Shown here piece after piece: positions 54,474 through 63,779 of a DNA stretch of 64,000 nt; positions within the stretch are counted from its first letter, which is position 1; each line of letters opens with the position of its first letter. This DNA is from Thioalkalivibrio nitratireducens DSM 14787 (GTDB lineage Bacteria; Pseudomonadota; Gammaproteobacteria; Ectothiorhodospirales; Ectothiorhodospiraceae), in assembly GCF_000321415.2 (NCBI RefSeq), contig NC_019902.2:3038001-3102000 (forward strand). The letters are read 5' to 3'. The notes under the pieces were generated by a model. The model did no database searches, had not been told where the DNA came from, and saw nothing but the letters and a program-made list of their open reading frames with translations. The position numbers were made by a program, and so were the translations under genes.

Positions 54474-55301
54474 TCAGCAGCCGATGGTCGACCACTTCGG
54501 GATACAGGGCAAAAACCGCTCGATTTCGAACACGTGTTCACGGGCAGCCCGTTCCAGACGTTGACGCACGGGACGCGGCAGGCTTCGACACATCAACAGC
54601 CGCGGCGCGAGCCTGCGGACGTAGCGATCGCAAAGCACCTGTTGCGGCTCGTCCTGCCAGTCTTCCCGGATCAGACAGGGCGGGAAATCGCCCCCAGCCG
54701 GATCCCCGCGCTCGAACCAGGCTGCCCGCGGTCTTGCGCCCGCACGCTCGGCGACCATTCTCTCCAGGCGATAGTTCACGGGAGGCACATAGAACGCCTG
54801 CGGGGGTTCCGGGGCCTGCACCTTCAGTTCCGAAGCGGGCATCGCCTGCCATTCGACCTGCGGGGGCGGCAACGCCGGTTCCTGCTCGTCCACGCTGGTG
54901 TACAGCAACGCGAGTGGCATCTCGTCCCGGGCATCCAACAGCCAGTACTCGAACCGATCTGCCGCGTCAAAGGGCAGGCGCGCGGCGTTCACCGCCTCGA
55001 AGAGACGCTTGCTGGCGGACCGGACTTCATCGACATCCAGGGCCGGATGCACGGGATGGCTCTCCAGCCGGTGCTGCCTGACGGTGCCGACCGCGGCGTA
55101 GTTGTACCCGACGATGCGGGTGTAGGTCGCCGCCGGATCGGCCCTTGGCCTGCCCGACTGCGCCCGCGGGCTTGCCGGCAGCCTGTACTGAATCGACCAG
55201 TAGTCGCCGTCCATGCTCAGCGCCCGCGCCCTGCCCATCTCGGCGATCTGGACCACGCCCACGAACGGAAGCAACAGTCGCCTGGAGTACAGTTTGATCA
55301 C
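54474..55301 (-). CDS. Unrecognised protein, possible conserved hypothetical
   Basis: 275 residues from GTG 55301, chosen because GGGGGAGG lies 8 nt upstream. I do not recognise a family. It starts MIKLYSRRLLLPFVGVVQIA (GTG read as Met), with no clear signal peptide. It contains aromatic-rich parts (DGDYWSIQYRLP, RFEYWLLDARDEMPLALLY), a Pro-rich middle (PALPPPQVEW, PEPPQAFYVPPVNYRLERM) and a basic C-terminal half with four cysteines. The frame reads as real protein across its length and the antisense frames do not. It stands between yaeQ and metR with gaps on both sides. Confidence 0.6.
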   Translation of the reverse strand: MIKLYSRRLLLPFVGVVQIAEMGRARALSMDGDYWSIQYRLPASPRAQSGRPRADPAATYTRIVGYNYAAVGTVRQHRLESHPVHPALDVDEVRSASKRLFEAVNAARLPFDAADRFEYWLLDARDEMPLALLYTSVDEQEPALPPPQVEWQAMPASELKVQAPEPPQAFYVPPVNYRLERMVAERAGARPRAAWFERGDPAGGDFPPCLIREDWQDEPQQVLCDRYVRRLAPRLLMCRSLPRPVRQRLERAAREHVFEIERFLPCIPKWSTIGC

Positions 55302-55604
55302 GTTGAAGCCTCCCCCCGCTGAACCGATTGTTGGACCAGGGCCCGGCCGGGATGCTGCGCAGGTCTCCAATACCAAGAGGCCCGGGCTGATAGAGACCTG
55401 TGATTCCGAACCGCGCCGGGCGATACTCTACGATCCAGCCCTCGAATCTTGTTCGGACATCAAACTGCATGTTCGTTCGACTCCGTTTGCCGTCGGGGTT
55501 TCCCGATTCTTGCGCCGCAGCGGGTCCCAGCCATCAGAGACCGGGCCACTGCAACTGGCTGACAAGCTCGATACGGCATCGGGAAGTCGCATGCCATCAG
55601 CCGC
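55302..55604. other. 303-bp interval without a supported gene
   Basis: Holds the promoter side of the unrecognised gene at 54474-55301 and the 3' flank of metR. Short frames on both strands have no domain or start signal. No hairpin with a T-run was seen. Confidence 0.4.
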
Positions 55605-56483
55605 TCAGCCTCGCACCGCGTCGAGGAAACCGGCCATGTGGGGCAAAGGCGCGTCGGCGGCCCGCACCGCTGCGTACAGGGTTCCGGCCAGGCCCGCGGC
55701 CCCCAGCGCTGCGGTCTGTACCCGGCCATCGGCCACGGCATGGGCGCAGGCCCAGTCCGGCAATGCCACGATCCCCTGGCCCAAAGCCGCGAGTTCGATC
55801 AGCATGGTGGTGCTCTCGACGACCCGAACCCGTCGTGGCTCGACGCCGGCCGGCCACAGAAAACCCACGAAGACGTCCAGCCGAGCCCGCGAAACCGGGT
55901 AGGTAAGCAGAGTCTCGCCTGCCAGGTCGGCGGGCAACACGTGGCGACGCGCGGCCAGTGGATGCCCGGCCGCCATCGCCAGCCTCGTTTCGTAGGCAAA
56001 CAGCGGCATCCACGTCAGGCCCGGCAGATCGCGCCGGTCGGGGCTCAGCACCACGTCCAGGCTTCCTTCCAGGAGTCGTGGCAGCGGGTCCAGGCTGGCG
56101 GACAGCACCACGTCGAGTTCGACGCCGGGGAACCGGTCCCGGTAGACACGCAGGCGCGGCAAGAGCCATTCCAGGCAACTGTGACACTCGCCCGCGATAT
56201 ACAGGCGCCCGCGCTCCCCGCGCACCAGTTCCGAGAGCCCGGCGAGCGTCTCGTCCACCTGCGGAATCACGCGATCCGCCAGGGACAGAAGCGCCCGGCC
56301 CGCCTGCGTCGGTCGCAGCGGCCGGGTGGAACGGTCCACCAGCACCACACCCAGCCGGTCCTCCAGCTCCTTCAGCTGATGCGACAGCGCCGACTGGGTC
56401 AGGTGCAGCCTGCCGGCGGCCGCGGTCAGACTGCCGGCGTCGGACAGGGCCGACAGCGTCCTCAGGTGGCGCAATTCGATCAT
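55605..56483 (-). CDS. metR: LysR-type regulator MetR
   Basis: 292 residues. Activator of methionine synthesis that responds to homocysteine. N-terminal HTH (MIELRHLRTLSALSDAGSLT, LTQSALSHQLKELEDRLG), effector domain with IAGECHSCLEWLLPRL, typical of MetR, and TMLIELAALGQGIVALPDW. Divergent from metE with two MetR-like boxes in the 93-bp gap, one overlapping its own start, which fits autorepression. Confidence 0.95.
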   Translation of the reverse strand: MIELRHLRTLSALSDAGSLTAAAGRLHLTQSALSHQLKELEDRLGVVLVDRSTRPLRPTQAGRALLSLADRVIPQVDETLAGLSELVRGERGRLYIAGECHSCLEWLLPRLRVYRDRFPGVELDVVLSASLDPLPRLLEGSLDVVLSPDRRDLPGLTWMPLFAYETRLAMAAGHPLAARRHVLPADLAGETLLTYPVSRARLDVFVGFLWPAGVEPRRVRVVESTTMLIELAALGQGIVALPDWACAHAVADGRVQTAALGAAGLAGTLYAAVRAADAPLPHMAGFLDAVRG

Positions 56484-56516
56484 GTAAATATCTCATAGTA
56501 CGGTGAAAATGTTTCG
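56483..56516. promoter_or_regulatory. Two MetR-like boxes in the metR-metE gap
   Basis: The MetR consensus is TGAA-N5-TTCA. TGAAAATGTTTCG at 56504-56516 differs at one position and TGTAAATATCTCA at 56483-56495 at two. They are 21 bp apart centre to centre, two helical turns, as expected for cooperative binding. Confidence 0.6.
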
Positions 56517-56576
56517 CTTGTGCTCATCATATCAACCCGGGACACTGCAGACTTCACGTCACGAGAGGCTACGACC

Positions 56577-58904
56577 ATGACCATCCTGCATACCCTGGGC
56601 ATGCCGCGCATCGGCGCAAACCGCGAACTCAAGTGGGCACTCGAGGACTACTGGAAAGGATCGGGTAACGCCGACGCGCTGCTGGGCGTCGCGCGCGAGC
56701 TGCGTGCCCGTCACTGGGCCCTGCAGGCCGACGCGGGTTGCCGCTATGTTGCGGTAGGCGACTTTTCCCTGTACGACCACGTGCTGGACATGAGCACCCG
56801 CCTGGGTGTCGTCCCGGCCCGGTTCGCAGCCACGAACGATGCCGTGGAGCTCGACACCGTGTTCCGGATGGCCAGAGGACGGGCACCGTCCGGCAGACCC
56901 GCCTTTGCCTGCGAGATGACGAAGTGGTTCGACACCAACTACCACTATATCGTGCCGGAACTGGTACCGGACCAGCGCTTCGCACTGTCGCGCGCGGACC
57001 TGTTCGAACACGTCGAGGAAGCGAAAAGTCTGGGCTATCGCCCAAAGGCCGTGCTGACGGGTCCGCTGACCTGGCTCTGGCTGGCCAAGGCCCGCGCCGG
57101 GCTGGACAAGCTCGGCCTGCTCGATGCCCTGGTCCAGGCCTATGGGGCGATGCTGGCCCGCCTCTACGCGCTGCAGGTGGAATGGGTACAGCTCGATGAA
57201 CCGATCCTGGCCCTGGACCTGCCGGCGGCCTGGCGCGTTGCATTCGAACGCGCCTACCACGGCCTGCAGCGAACGCACCCGCGCATCCTGGTGGCCAGTT
57301 ACTTCGGCGGCCTGGGGGACAACCTGGTGACTGCCGCCCGGCTACCCATTGCCGGCCTGCATGTCGACGGTGTCAGCGCCCCGGACGAACTAGCGCAGGT
57401 TGCGGACTGGCTGCCCCGGCACAAGGTGCTTTCCGCGGGCTGCGTGGACGGAAGGAACGTCTGGCGCAGCGATCTCGGCGCCGTGCTGAACCGCCTGGAG
57501 CCGCTGCAGGCCCGGCTTGGCGACCGGCTCTGGCTCGCACCTTCCTGCTCGCTGCTGCACGTGCCCCTGGACCTGGCCACCGAATCCGAACTCGATCCCG
57601 AGCTCCGTTCCTGGCTGGCGTTCGGCCGGCAGAAAATCGAGGAGCTGAGCCTGCTGGGCCGGGCGCTCGAGCGCGGGCGCGAAACGGTGGCCGAGGCCCT
57701 CGCCGGCAACCACAGCGCGCTGGCGACACGCCGGGCATCGGCACGCGTCGTCCGGCCGGAGGTGCGGGCGCGGCTGGCCGCCATCGACCCCGGCGATGCA
57801 CGGCGACCTTCCCCCTATCCGCAGCGCGCCCGCGTCCAGCAGACATGGCTGCAGCTGCCGGCCTACCCTACCACGACGATCGGCTCCTTCCCCCAGACCG
57901 CGGCGATCCGCAACGCCCGCCGGGACTTCCGTTCCGGCCGCCTGAGCCGGGAGGGCTACGAGACGCGCATGCGCGCCGAGATCGCCGATGCCGTGGCCGC
58001 ACAGGAACGGCTGGGCCTGGACGTGCTGGTACACGGCGAGCCGGAGCGCAACGACATGGTCGAGTATTTCGGCGAGCAACTGTCCGGATACGCGATTACT
58101 CGGGGTGGCTGGGTACAGTCCTATGGTTCCCGTTGCGTGAAACCCCCGATCATCTACGGCGACGTGGCCCGCCCATCGCCGATGACGGTGGCCTGGAGCC
58201 GCTTCGCCCAGTCGCTCACCAAACGGCCCGTAAAGGGCATGCTCACGGGTCCAATCACGATGCTGAAATGGTCGTTCGTGCGCGACGACCAGCCACGGTT
58301 CGTGACCGCCCGCCAGATCGCACTGGCGCTGCGCGACGAGATCGCCGATCTGGAAGCCGCGGGCATCGGGATCATCCAGGTCGACGAACCGGCGTTCCGG
58401 GAGGCGCTGCCGCTGCGCGCAGGCGATCGCGACCGGTACCTCGAAGAGGCGGTGACCGCGTTCCGGCTGGCCACCGCGGTCGCCTCCGACCGCACGCAGA
58501 TCCACACGCACATGTGCTATTCGGAGTTCAACGACATCATTACCGCCATAGCGGCCCTGGACGCGGATGTGATCACCATCGAGACCGCACGCTCTGACAT
58601 GGAACTTCTCGGTGCGTTCGCCGAGTTCGAGTACCCGAACGGGATCGGTCCCGGCGTATACGACATCCATTCGCCCAACGTACCCGAGGTCGACGCGATG
58701 GTGGGGTTGATGCAGAAGGCCGCGGCGCGGATCCCCGCGCAACGTCTCTGGGTGAACCCCGACTGCGGTCTGAAGACGCGAGCCTGGCCGGAGGTCGAGG
58801 CAGCGCTGGCCGGGATGGTGGAAGCGGCGCACAGGCTGCGTTCATCGGGCCGGGTGGAACCCATTGCCATGGGTACTGCCGCGGCCTCCGCTGCGATCCG
58901 GTAG
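56577..58904 (+). CDS. metE: Cobalamin-independent methionine synthase
   Basis: Transfers the methyl group of methyltetrahydrofolate polyglutamate to homocysteine. 775 residues from ATG 56577 (MTILHTLGMPRIGANRELKW). Two (beta/alpha)8 halves; zinc ligands H645 and C647 in HTHMCYSEFND and C730 in NPDCGLKTR match the E. coli ligands with an offset of four. AYPTTTIGSFPQT starts the C-terminal half. Activated by the divergent metR product, judging by the boxes in the gap. Confidence 0.97.
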   Translation: MTILHTLGMPRIGANRELKWALEDYWKGSGNADALLGVARELRARHWALQADAGCRYVAVGDFSLYDHVLDMSTRLGVVPARFAATNDAVELDTVFRMARGRAPSGRPAFACEMTKWFDTNYHYIVPELVPDQRFALSRADLFEHVEEAKSLGYRPKAVLTGPLTWLWLAKARAGLDKLGLLDALVQAYGAMLARLYALQVEWVQLDEPILALDLPAAWRVAFERAYHGLQRTHPRILVASYFGGLGDNLVTAARLPIAGLHVDGVSAPDELAQVADWLPRHKVLSAGCVDGRNVWRSDLGAVLNRLEPLQARLGDRLWLAPSCSLLHVPLDLATESELDPELRSWLAFGRQKIEELSLLGRALERGRETVAEALAGNHSALATRRASARVVRPEVRARLAAIDPGDARRPSPYPQRARVQQTWLQLPAYPTTTIGSFPQTAAIRNARRDFRSGRLSREGYETRMRAEIADAVAAQERLGLDVLVHGEPERNDMVEYFGEQLSGYAITRGGWVQSYGSRCVKPPIIYGDVARPSPMTVAWSRFAQSLTKRPVKGMLTGPITMLKWSFVRDDQPRFVTARQIALALRDEIADLEAAGIGIIQVDEPAFREALPLRAGDRDRYLEEAVTAFRLATAVASDRTQIHTHMCYSEFNDIITAIAALDADVITIETARSDMELLGAFAEFEYPNGIGPGVYDIHSPNVPEVDAMVGLMQKAAARIPAQRLWVNPDCGLKTRAWPEVEAALAGMVEAAHRLRSSGRVEPIAMGTAAASAAIR

Positions 58905-59291
58905 CACGGCAGCGGAAGCTGCCCGCACGGTGGCCTCACGGCGGGTCTAGGATCGTATCTAGAGGGGCCTGTGTCGGGCCATCCGTATCGACGAGGGCAG
59001 CGGTCTTCCCTCGCCCGGGCCGGTCATGCCCGGCCGCCACGCCTTGCGCCACATGATGGCGGCAGTTCCGGCGGATCCTGCTGCCCAATGGCGCAGGGGT
59101 CTGAATCCGGCACGGCCCGTCGGTGCGGGTGGGGTCGGGGCATGGGCCGCGGTACCGTGACGAAAGGCAGGAGCCGGGCCAGGATACGGCCTCATCGAAC
59201 GGGCCCAGGCGCGCTTCGGCCGCAATCACGGATAAGCGCTGGGAGATGCGTTCGGTGTCACCTGGCGCAGTGACGGGAACGGGAGGACGCG
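58905..59291. other. 387-bp interval; inverted repeat after metE
   Basis: Contains GGCCGG-N6-CCGGCC at 59018-59035, able to form a hairpin but without a T-run. No gene could be supported: frames here lack start signals and domains. The last 60 bp before 59292 should hold the start signals of the next gene (GGGAGGACGCG before its ATG). Confidence 0.4.
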
Positions 59292-59975
59292 ATGTACCGA
59301 TGGCTGGTTGCTATGCTCATGATGTGGGCACCCTTGCAAACCCAGGGCGACATGGAACCCGGAACGAATCCTGCGGTCGACCTTCCCGAACCCCGGTTGG
59401 CGGGCACGGTCAGCATCGAACAGACACTGGCCGAGCGCCGGTCGGTACGCAGCTTCGCGCCCGCAGCGCTGGACCTGGACCAGGTCTCGCAACTCGCCTG
59501 GGCGGCGCAGGGCGTCACCCGGCGCGCGGACGGCTTCCGTACGGCGCCGTCGGCCGGGGCGACGTACCCGCTCGAGATCGACCTGCTGGTCTCGGGGATG
59601 GCGGAGATCCCGGACGGGGTTTATCGCTACGATCCCGGTCGGCACCGCCTGGAGCACCGGATCACGGGCGACCTACGCCGCGCCCTCCACGATGCGGCAT
59701 TGCGCCAGTCGCCCATTCTCGCGGCCCCGGTCGTGATGGTCATTTCGGGCCAGGTCTCGCGCACCGCCCGGCGCTACGGCGCCCGGGCCACGCGGTACGT
59801 GTTCATGGAGGCGGGGCACGCGGCACAGAACGTCTACCTGCAGGGGGTCGCGCTGGACATCGGCACCGTCGTGATCGGCGCCTTTCACGACCGCGAGGTC
59901 ACGGCCGTGCTTGAACTCCGCGAGGGCGAGCAGCCGCTGTACATCCTGCCGCTGGGGAGAACGACCGACCGCTGA
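59292..59975 (+). CDS. SagB/ThcOx-type nitroreductase-fold oxidoreductase
   Basis: 227 residues from ATG 59292 with GGAGG upstream. The first about 20 residues are hydrophobic and may be a signal or anchor. FMN-binding nitroreductase fold: SIEQTLAERRSVRSFAPAAL, the SagB-type RTAPSAGATYPLEIDLLV, and EAGHAAQNVYLQGVALDIGT. Members of this group oxidise azolines in peptide natural products, but many stand-alone ones have unknown substrates. No precursor peptide or cyclodehydratase gene was seen nearby. Convergent with the CocE/NonD hydrolase gene. Confidence 0.85.
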   Translation: MYRWLVAMLMMWAPLQTQGDMEPGTNPAVDLPEPRLAGTVSIEQTLAERRSVRSFAPAALDLDQVSQLAWAAQGVTRRADGFRTAPSAGATYPLEIDLLVSGMAEIPDGVYRYDPGRHRLEHRITGDLRRALHDAALRQSPILAAPVVMVISGQVSRTARRYGARATRYVFMEAGHAAQNVYLQGVALDIGTVVIGAFHDREVTAVLELREGEQPLYILPLGRTTDR

Positions 59976-60031
59976 CCGCCTCGCCGGAACGCAAGTCGCT
60001 GCCCCGCTAGCAGCCCAAGTCCGACAGGCTG

Positions 60032-62059
60032 CTAGACCAGATCGCGCGGTATCCGTGCGTCCCAGTTGCGCGAGTACACGCGGCGCTCGCCCTCGTAGGC
60101 GTCGAGCTGGGCATGCAGCAGGAACTCGGTCGGCGTCGACGTGAGTACGGTGCGCGTCACGGTACGCACGGACCAGTCCCCCCGCCGGAAACCCCGTTCC
60201 CAGAGCGTCTCGCCGCGGATGGAGTTGAAGTCATCACCTTCGTAGCTATACCACTCCAGGGCCTTGCGCTGCATCTCGAGATCGAGGGCTTCCAGCAGCA
60301 CGGTCCCCTGATCGTTGACCACCTCGAGTGTCGACCGATCTTCCGCGAGGTCGCGGGTCACCCGCCAGTGGTGTGCCTGAGGCGTCAGCTGGCGAACCGG
60401 GGTCGAGGCAGGGCCGCCCTGCGGCTCCGGAAAACCGATGGCGGCGTCGTCCGCGTCGCGGGGCGGACGCACCGGTAACAACAGGTGGCTGGTACCGGCG
60501 GTCACCCGCAGGCAGACCGGCTCTGGAGCCGGCCAGGCCAGCGGCCAGTACGAAGTCGACAGCGAAAGCCGCAACCGGTGCCCGGCCGGAAAGTGCTGCG
60601 CCACGTCGTTGAATTTGATGCGCACCTGGTACACCCGGCCCGGCTCCAGCGGCGCCGGAGACTCTGAACTGTCGCGGTGGGTCAGATTGAGCAGACCGTA
60701 GGTAACGCGGGTCGTCTTGTCGTCGGGGGCCACATCGGAGAGGCGCGCGGCGACCATGGCCACCGGCCGGTCCACGGTCAGCTGCAGATCCAGCTTCGCG
60801 GCACCGAGGATCTCCAGCGGTTCGTCCAGCGGTGCGCTGGTGAAGACCATCGCGCCGCCGTCCTCCTCGCGCTGGTCGTGGGGCAGATCCGGGGTCGCGG
60901 CATACGAGCACCATTTGCCCGCGAACAGGCCCACGCTGAGCGGCGAACGCAGCGTCATCACGCGCTCCGGGACTGCCTCGGACTCCGGCTCCAGGGTGCC
61001 CGGCCAAGCCAGCGTGAAGAACTGCCGGTGCACCTGTGGCGATGGCCATCCGGGCTCGCCGACCCACCAGCCCGGGCGCTCGTCGTAATACGTCGTCGGA
61101 GGCACGCTGTCCTGCATCCATACCCGCAGCATCGGTTCGTTCATGATCCCGGTCTCGCGCCCCTTCAGCCAGCGATCCCACCAGCGCAGGCACTCCTGCA
61201 GGAAACCGATGGCCGGCCCGGGAACGCCCTGGTGCGGATACTTGTGGCTCCAGGGGCCCACCAGCCCCAGCCGCGGCACCTGCAGGTTGGCCAGCAACCG
61301 GAAGACCGCGTTGGAATAGCCGTCGGCCCAGCCGCTGACCGCCATCACCGGGCACTGCACCGCGGACCAGTCTTCACAGATCGAGCCATGCTGCCAGTAG
61401 TCGTCGCGCCGCTGGTGACGCAGCCACTGCTCCAGCCAGAAGCCGCTGCCCTCGAGACGCTGGAACCAGAGGTCACGCCATTGCGGACCGACGATTTCGG
61501 GGTCCGGCGGAAGCGAGTTGTACGCGAACATCGTCGAGGCCCAGGAGAGATTGTCCCCGAGCAGACAGCCGCCCATGTGATGCACATCGTCCGCGTAGCG
61601 GTCGTCGGTGGAACAGACGCTGACCACCGCCTTGAGTGCGGGCGGCCGCATTGCGGCGATCTGCAGGCCGTTGAACCCGCCCCAGGAAATCCCGATCATC
61701 CCGACGCCCCCGCTGCACCACGGCTGCTCGCTGATCCAGCGGATCACCTCGACGCCGTCGTCGAGTTCCTGCTGCAGATACTCGTCCTGCAGCACGCCCT
61801 CCGAGTCGCCGCTGCCGCGCAGATCCACGCGCACGCAGGCGTAGCCGTGGCCGGCGAAATAGCGGTGGATCACATCGTCGCGGATACGCGTGGAGTCGCG
61901 CCGGCGATAGGGAATGTACTCCAGGATCGCCGGCACCGGGTGCGCTTGTGCATCGTCCGGATGCCAGATCCGGGCGGCCAGCTGCACCCCGTCGGACATC
62001 GGGACCCAGACATGCTCCTGTTCCCGGACCTGAACGGGGAGATCGGCAACCACCCTCAT
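60032..62059 (-). CDS. CocE/NonD family alpha/beta hydrolase (X-Pro dipeptidyl-peptidase-like)
   Basis: 675 residues. N-terminal alpha/beta hydrolase with the nucleophile S125 in GISWGG, preceded by VRVDLRGSGDSEG, a helical cap (about 140-245), the catalytic His region WSHKYPH, and a C-terminal jelly-roll domain (about 370-570; AAKLDLQLTVDRPVAMVAARL, GHRLRLSLSTSYWPLAWPAP). About 100 extra residues follow. The family cleaves esters or X-Pro peptide bonds. No signal peptide. Its ATG overlaps the stop of the ATP-grasp gene (ATGA), so the two are coupled. Confidence 0.9.
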   Translation of the reverse strand: MRVVADLPVQVREQEHVWVPMSDGVQLAARIWHPDDAQAHPVPAILEYIPYRRRDSTRIRDDVIHRYFAGHGYACVRVDLRGSGDSEGVLQDEYLQQELDDGVEVIRWISEQPWCSGGVGMIGISWGGFNGLQIAAMRPPALKAVVSVCSTDDRYADDVHHMGGCLLGDNLSWASTMFAYNSLPPDPEIVGPQWRDLWFQRLEGSGFWLEQWLRHQRRDDYWQHGSICEDWSAVQCPVMAVSGWADGYSNAVFRLLANLQVPRLGLVGPWSHKYPHQGVPGPAIGFLQECLRWWDRWLKGRETGIMNEPMLRVWMQDSVPPTTYYDERPGWWVGEPGWPSPQVHRQFFTLAWPGTLEPESEAVPERVMTLRSPLSVGLFAGKWCSYAATPDLPHDQREEDGGAMVFTSAPLDEPLEILGAAKLDLQLTVDRPVAMVAARLSDVAPDDKTTRVTYGLLNLTHRDSSESPAPLEPGRVYQVRIKFNDVAQHFPAGHRLRLSLSTSYWPLAWPAPEPVCLRVTAGTSHLLLPVRPPRDADDAAIGFPEPQGGPASTPVRQLTPQAHHWRVTRDLAEDRSTLEVVNDQGTVLLEALDLEMQRKALEWYSYEGDDFNSIRGETLWERGFRRGDWSVRTVTRTVLTSTPTEFLLHAQLDAYEGERRVYSRNWDARIPRDLV

Positions 62060-63402
62060 GCGTTTTCCTCCGCCTCCGCGCGGGCCTCGGATTCATTCAC
62101 CGCGGCGAACTGCAACGGCAGACGTGCGAGCACCTGCCGATAGATCGGCTCCAGTGCCGCATGGCCTTCGGCACCCACGAAGACCACAGCCACCTCGTAG
62201 CTGTAGCTGTCCTGGAAGCGCAGTTCGGCGAGCCGCATCCCCTCGGTCACCTCGATCTCGATCACCACACCGGGGAACGCCGACTCGATGGCCTCGATCT
62301 CGACGTCGGTGGGGACACGCACCACCCGGGCATCTTCGTGGCGCCGCACCATGAATTTCGCGGCACAGGCGAAGCGTCCCTGCCTGCTCGGCATCCGCGG
62401 GCGCCGGCCGAGCCCCAGATCGATCATGACCTGATGGTGGTAACAGCCGTCGACCATCTGAAACAGCGGCGCATGTGATTTCGAGATCCGGCAGTTGATC
62501 TCCAGCAACCAGATCCGGTCGGTATCCTCGTCCCAGTAGAATTCGATATTGAACGGAGCATCATCGTAGTCGACCTGCCGGATCACTCGGGCCGCGATCT
62601 CCGCCATGCGCCGCTGGACCGGCTCGGGCAGCGTCGATGGATACTCGTAGCGGGAGAACGAGGACCCCGCCCGGCCCTCGCGCAGGGAATCGACGGTGCC
62701 GTAGATCAGCACGTCCCCGTGCCACGAATAGCCCTCCAGCGTGCACTGCCGGCCGGTCGAGATCAGCGACTCGGCGATGCAGTGGTTGCCACCGATCGAT
62801 CGAATCTCGGGCGGCAGCGTCGCGTGGTCGAGCACCTCGTTGAAGGGGTCGCCGAAGCGCCGGATCCCGGACCGAATGCGCCCGATCGCAGCCCGGAACT
62901 CATCGGCATCGCGGACCAGAAAACCGAGGTGCGAAAGCACCGACTTCACGGGTTTGATCCAGAACGGAAAATCCAGCGTCACCTGGGAGAGCGGCTGGGG
63001 CGCAAACGGATCCACTGCACAGAAGGCCGGGATATGCCCGGGCACCACCCGCGCCTGTTCCAGGCGGCTCCAGTACTTGTGTTCGCACTTCAGCACCGAC
63101 TCCAGCGTGGGGCCGGGCAACCCCAGTGCGTCGCGCAGGATCGGCAGCACGGTGCTGACCGGGAAATCCCAGTAGCCGACGACCGCGTCCACCCGGCCGG
63201 GGAATTCCCGCAGTCGGCGACGTCCCCTATCCAGCAGTTCCCGGACGGGAAACCGCTCGCCGCACTTGAGCTGCCGATGCGTGAACAGCGGATGGAACGC
63301 GTACCCGTTGGCACCGGGAAGGTTGCACAACTGTCCCAGGTGAAACTCGTCGAGACCCACCACGAAGATGTGGAGCGGGTCCGGGCTGTCGGAAACGGAC
63401 AT
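62056..63402 (-). CDS. ATP-grasp ligase of unknown substrate
   Basis: 448 residues from ATG 63402 with AGGGTGA upstream. N-terminal pre-ATP-grasp domain (HIFVVGLDEFHLGQLCNLPG), central ATP-binding region (LKCEHKYWSRLEQARVVPGH, FPFWIKPVKSVLSHLGF) and the metal-binding end FNIEFYWDEDTDRIWLLEIN with the Glu and Asn ligands. A C-terminal domain (about 370-448) resembles the small domain of carboxylate-amine ligases. Such enzymes join an acyl phosphate to an amine or thiol. The tight pairing with a CocE/NonD hydrolase suggests making and breaking, or trimming, the same amide or ester (inference). Confidence 0.85.
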   Translation of the reverse strand: MSVSDSPDPLHIFVVGLDEFHLGQLCNLPGANGYAFHPLFTHRQLKCGERFPVRELLDRGRRRLREFPGRVDAVVGYWDFPVSTVLPILRDALGLPGPTLESVLKCEHKYWSRLEQARVVPGHIPAFCAVDPFAPQPLSQVTLDFPFWIKPVKSVLSHLGFLVRDADEFRAAIGRIRSGIRRFGDPFNEVLDHATLPPEIRSIGGNHCIAESLISTGRQCTLEGYSWHGDVLIYGTVDSLREGRAGSSFSRYEYPSTLPEPVQRRMAEIAARVIRQVDYDDAPFNIEFYWDEDTDRIWLLEINCRISKSHAPLFQMVDGCYHHQVMIDLGLGRRPRMPSRQGRFACAAKFMVRRHEDARVVRVPTDVEIEAIESAFPGVVIEIEVTEGMRLAELRFQDSYSYEVAVVFVGAEGHAALEPIYRQVLARLPLQFAAVNESEARAEAEENA

Positions 63403-63779
63403 CGCAATTCACCCTGGTTCACCGGTAGCTTCAGGTCAGCCGCCGGCACCGCGAGTGACCCGCGAATCGCGATTGACCGGCGCCACGCGCCCTCGTTTTT
63501 GACTGCATATACTTTCAAAGTGTAGTGGATTCTTCAGGTCCCAGCCGGCGGACAGCCGGGCGTCTCCCGCCATCTGAACCGTTCTGCCCACGGGTGTCTG
63601 GCACGCCAGGGAAAACCGGATTTCGCGGACAGGCATCGTGTGCTTCGTGCGAGCGGCCTCCGCCGCGCCAGCCCCCAGCCCCTGCGAACCAACCCGCGCC
63701 GACGCGGTCTTCTGCTGAGAACCGAGCCCCGGCCGTCTGCCGGGCGCTCGCCCCCCATTCCATCGAAACGGGAAGGCCT
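63403..63779. other. 377-bp divergent interval upstream of the ATP-grasp gene
   Basis: Carries a small perfect palindrome ACTTT-C-AAAGT at about 63510-63520, in an AT-richer stretch (63496-63530) that may hold the ATP-grasp operon promoter. The remaining bases up to the GTG at 63780 show no gene I can support. Confidence 0.35.

Noticed and set aside
56484-56576. Cobalamin or SAM riboswitch upstream of metE
   Set aside because: The gap is only 93 bp, has no cobalamin box or SAM core, and MetR boxes explain the control.
59018-59035. Intrinsic terminator after metE
   Set aside because: The hairpin has no T-run on either side and lies 113 bp past the stop.
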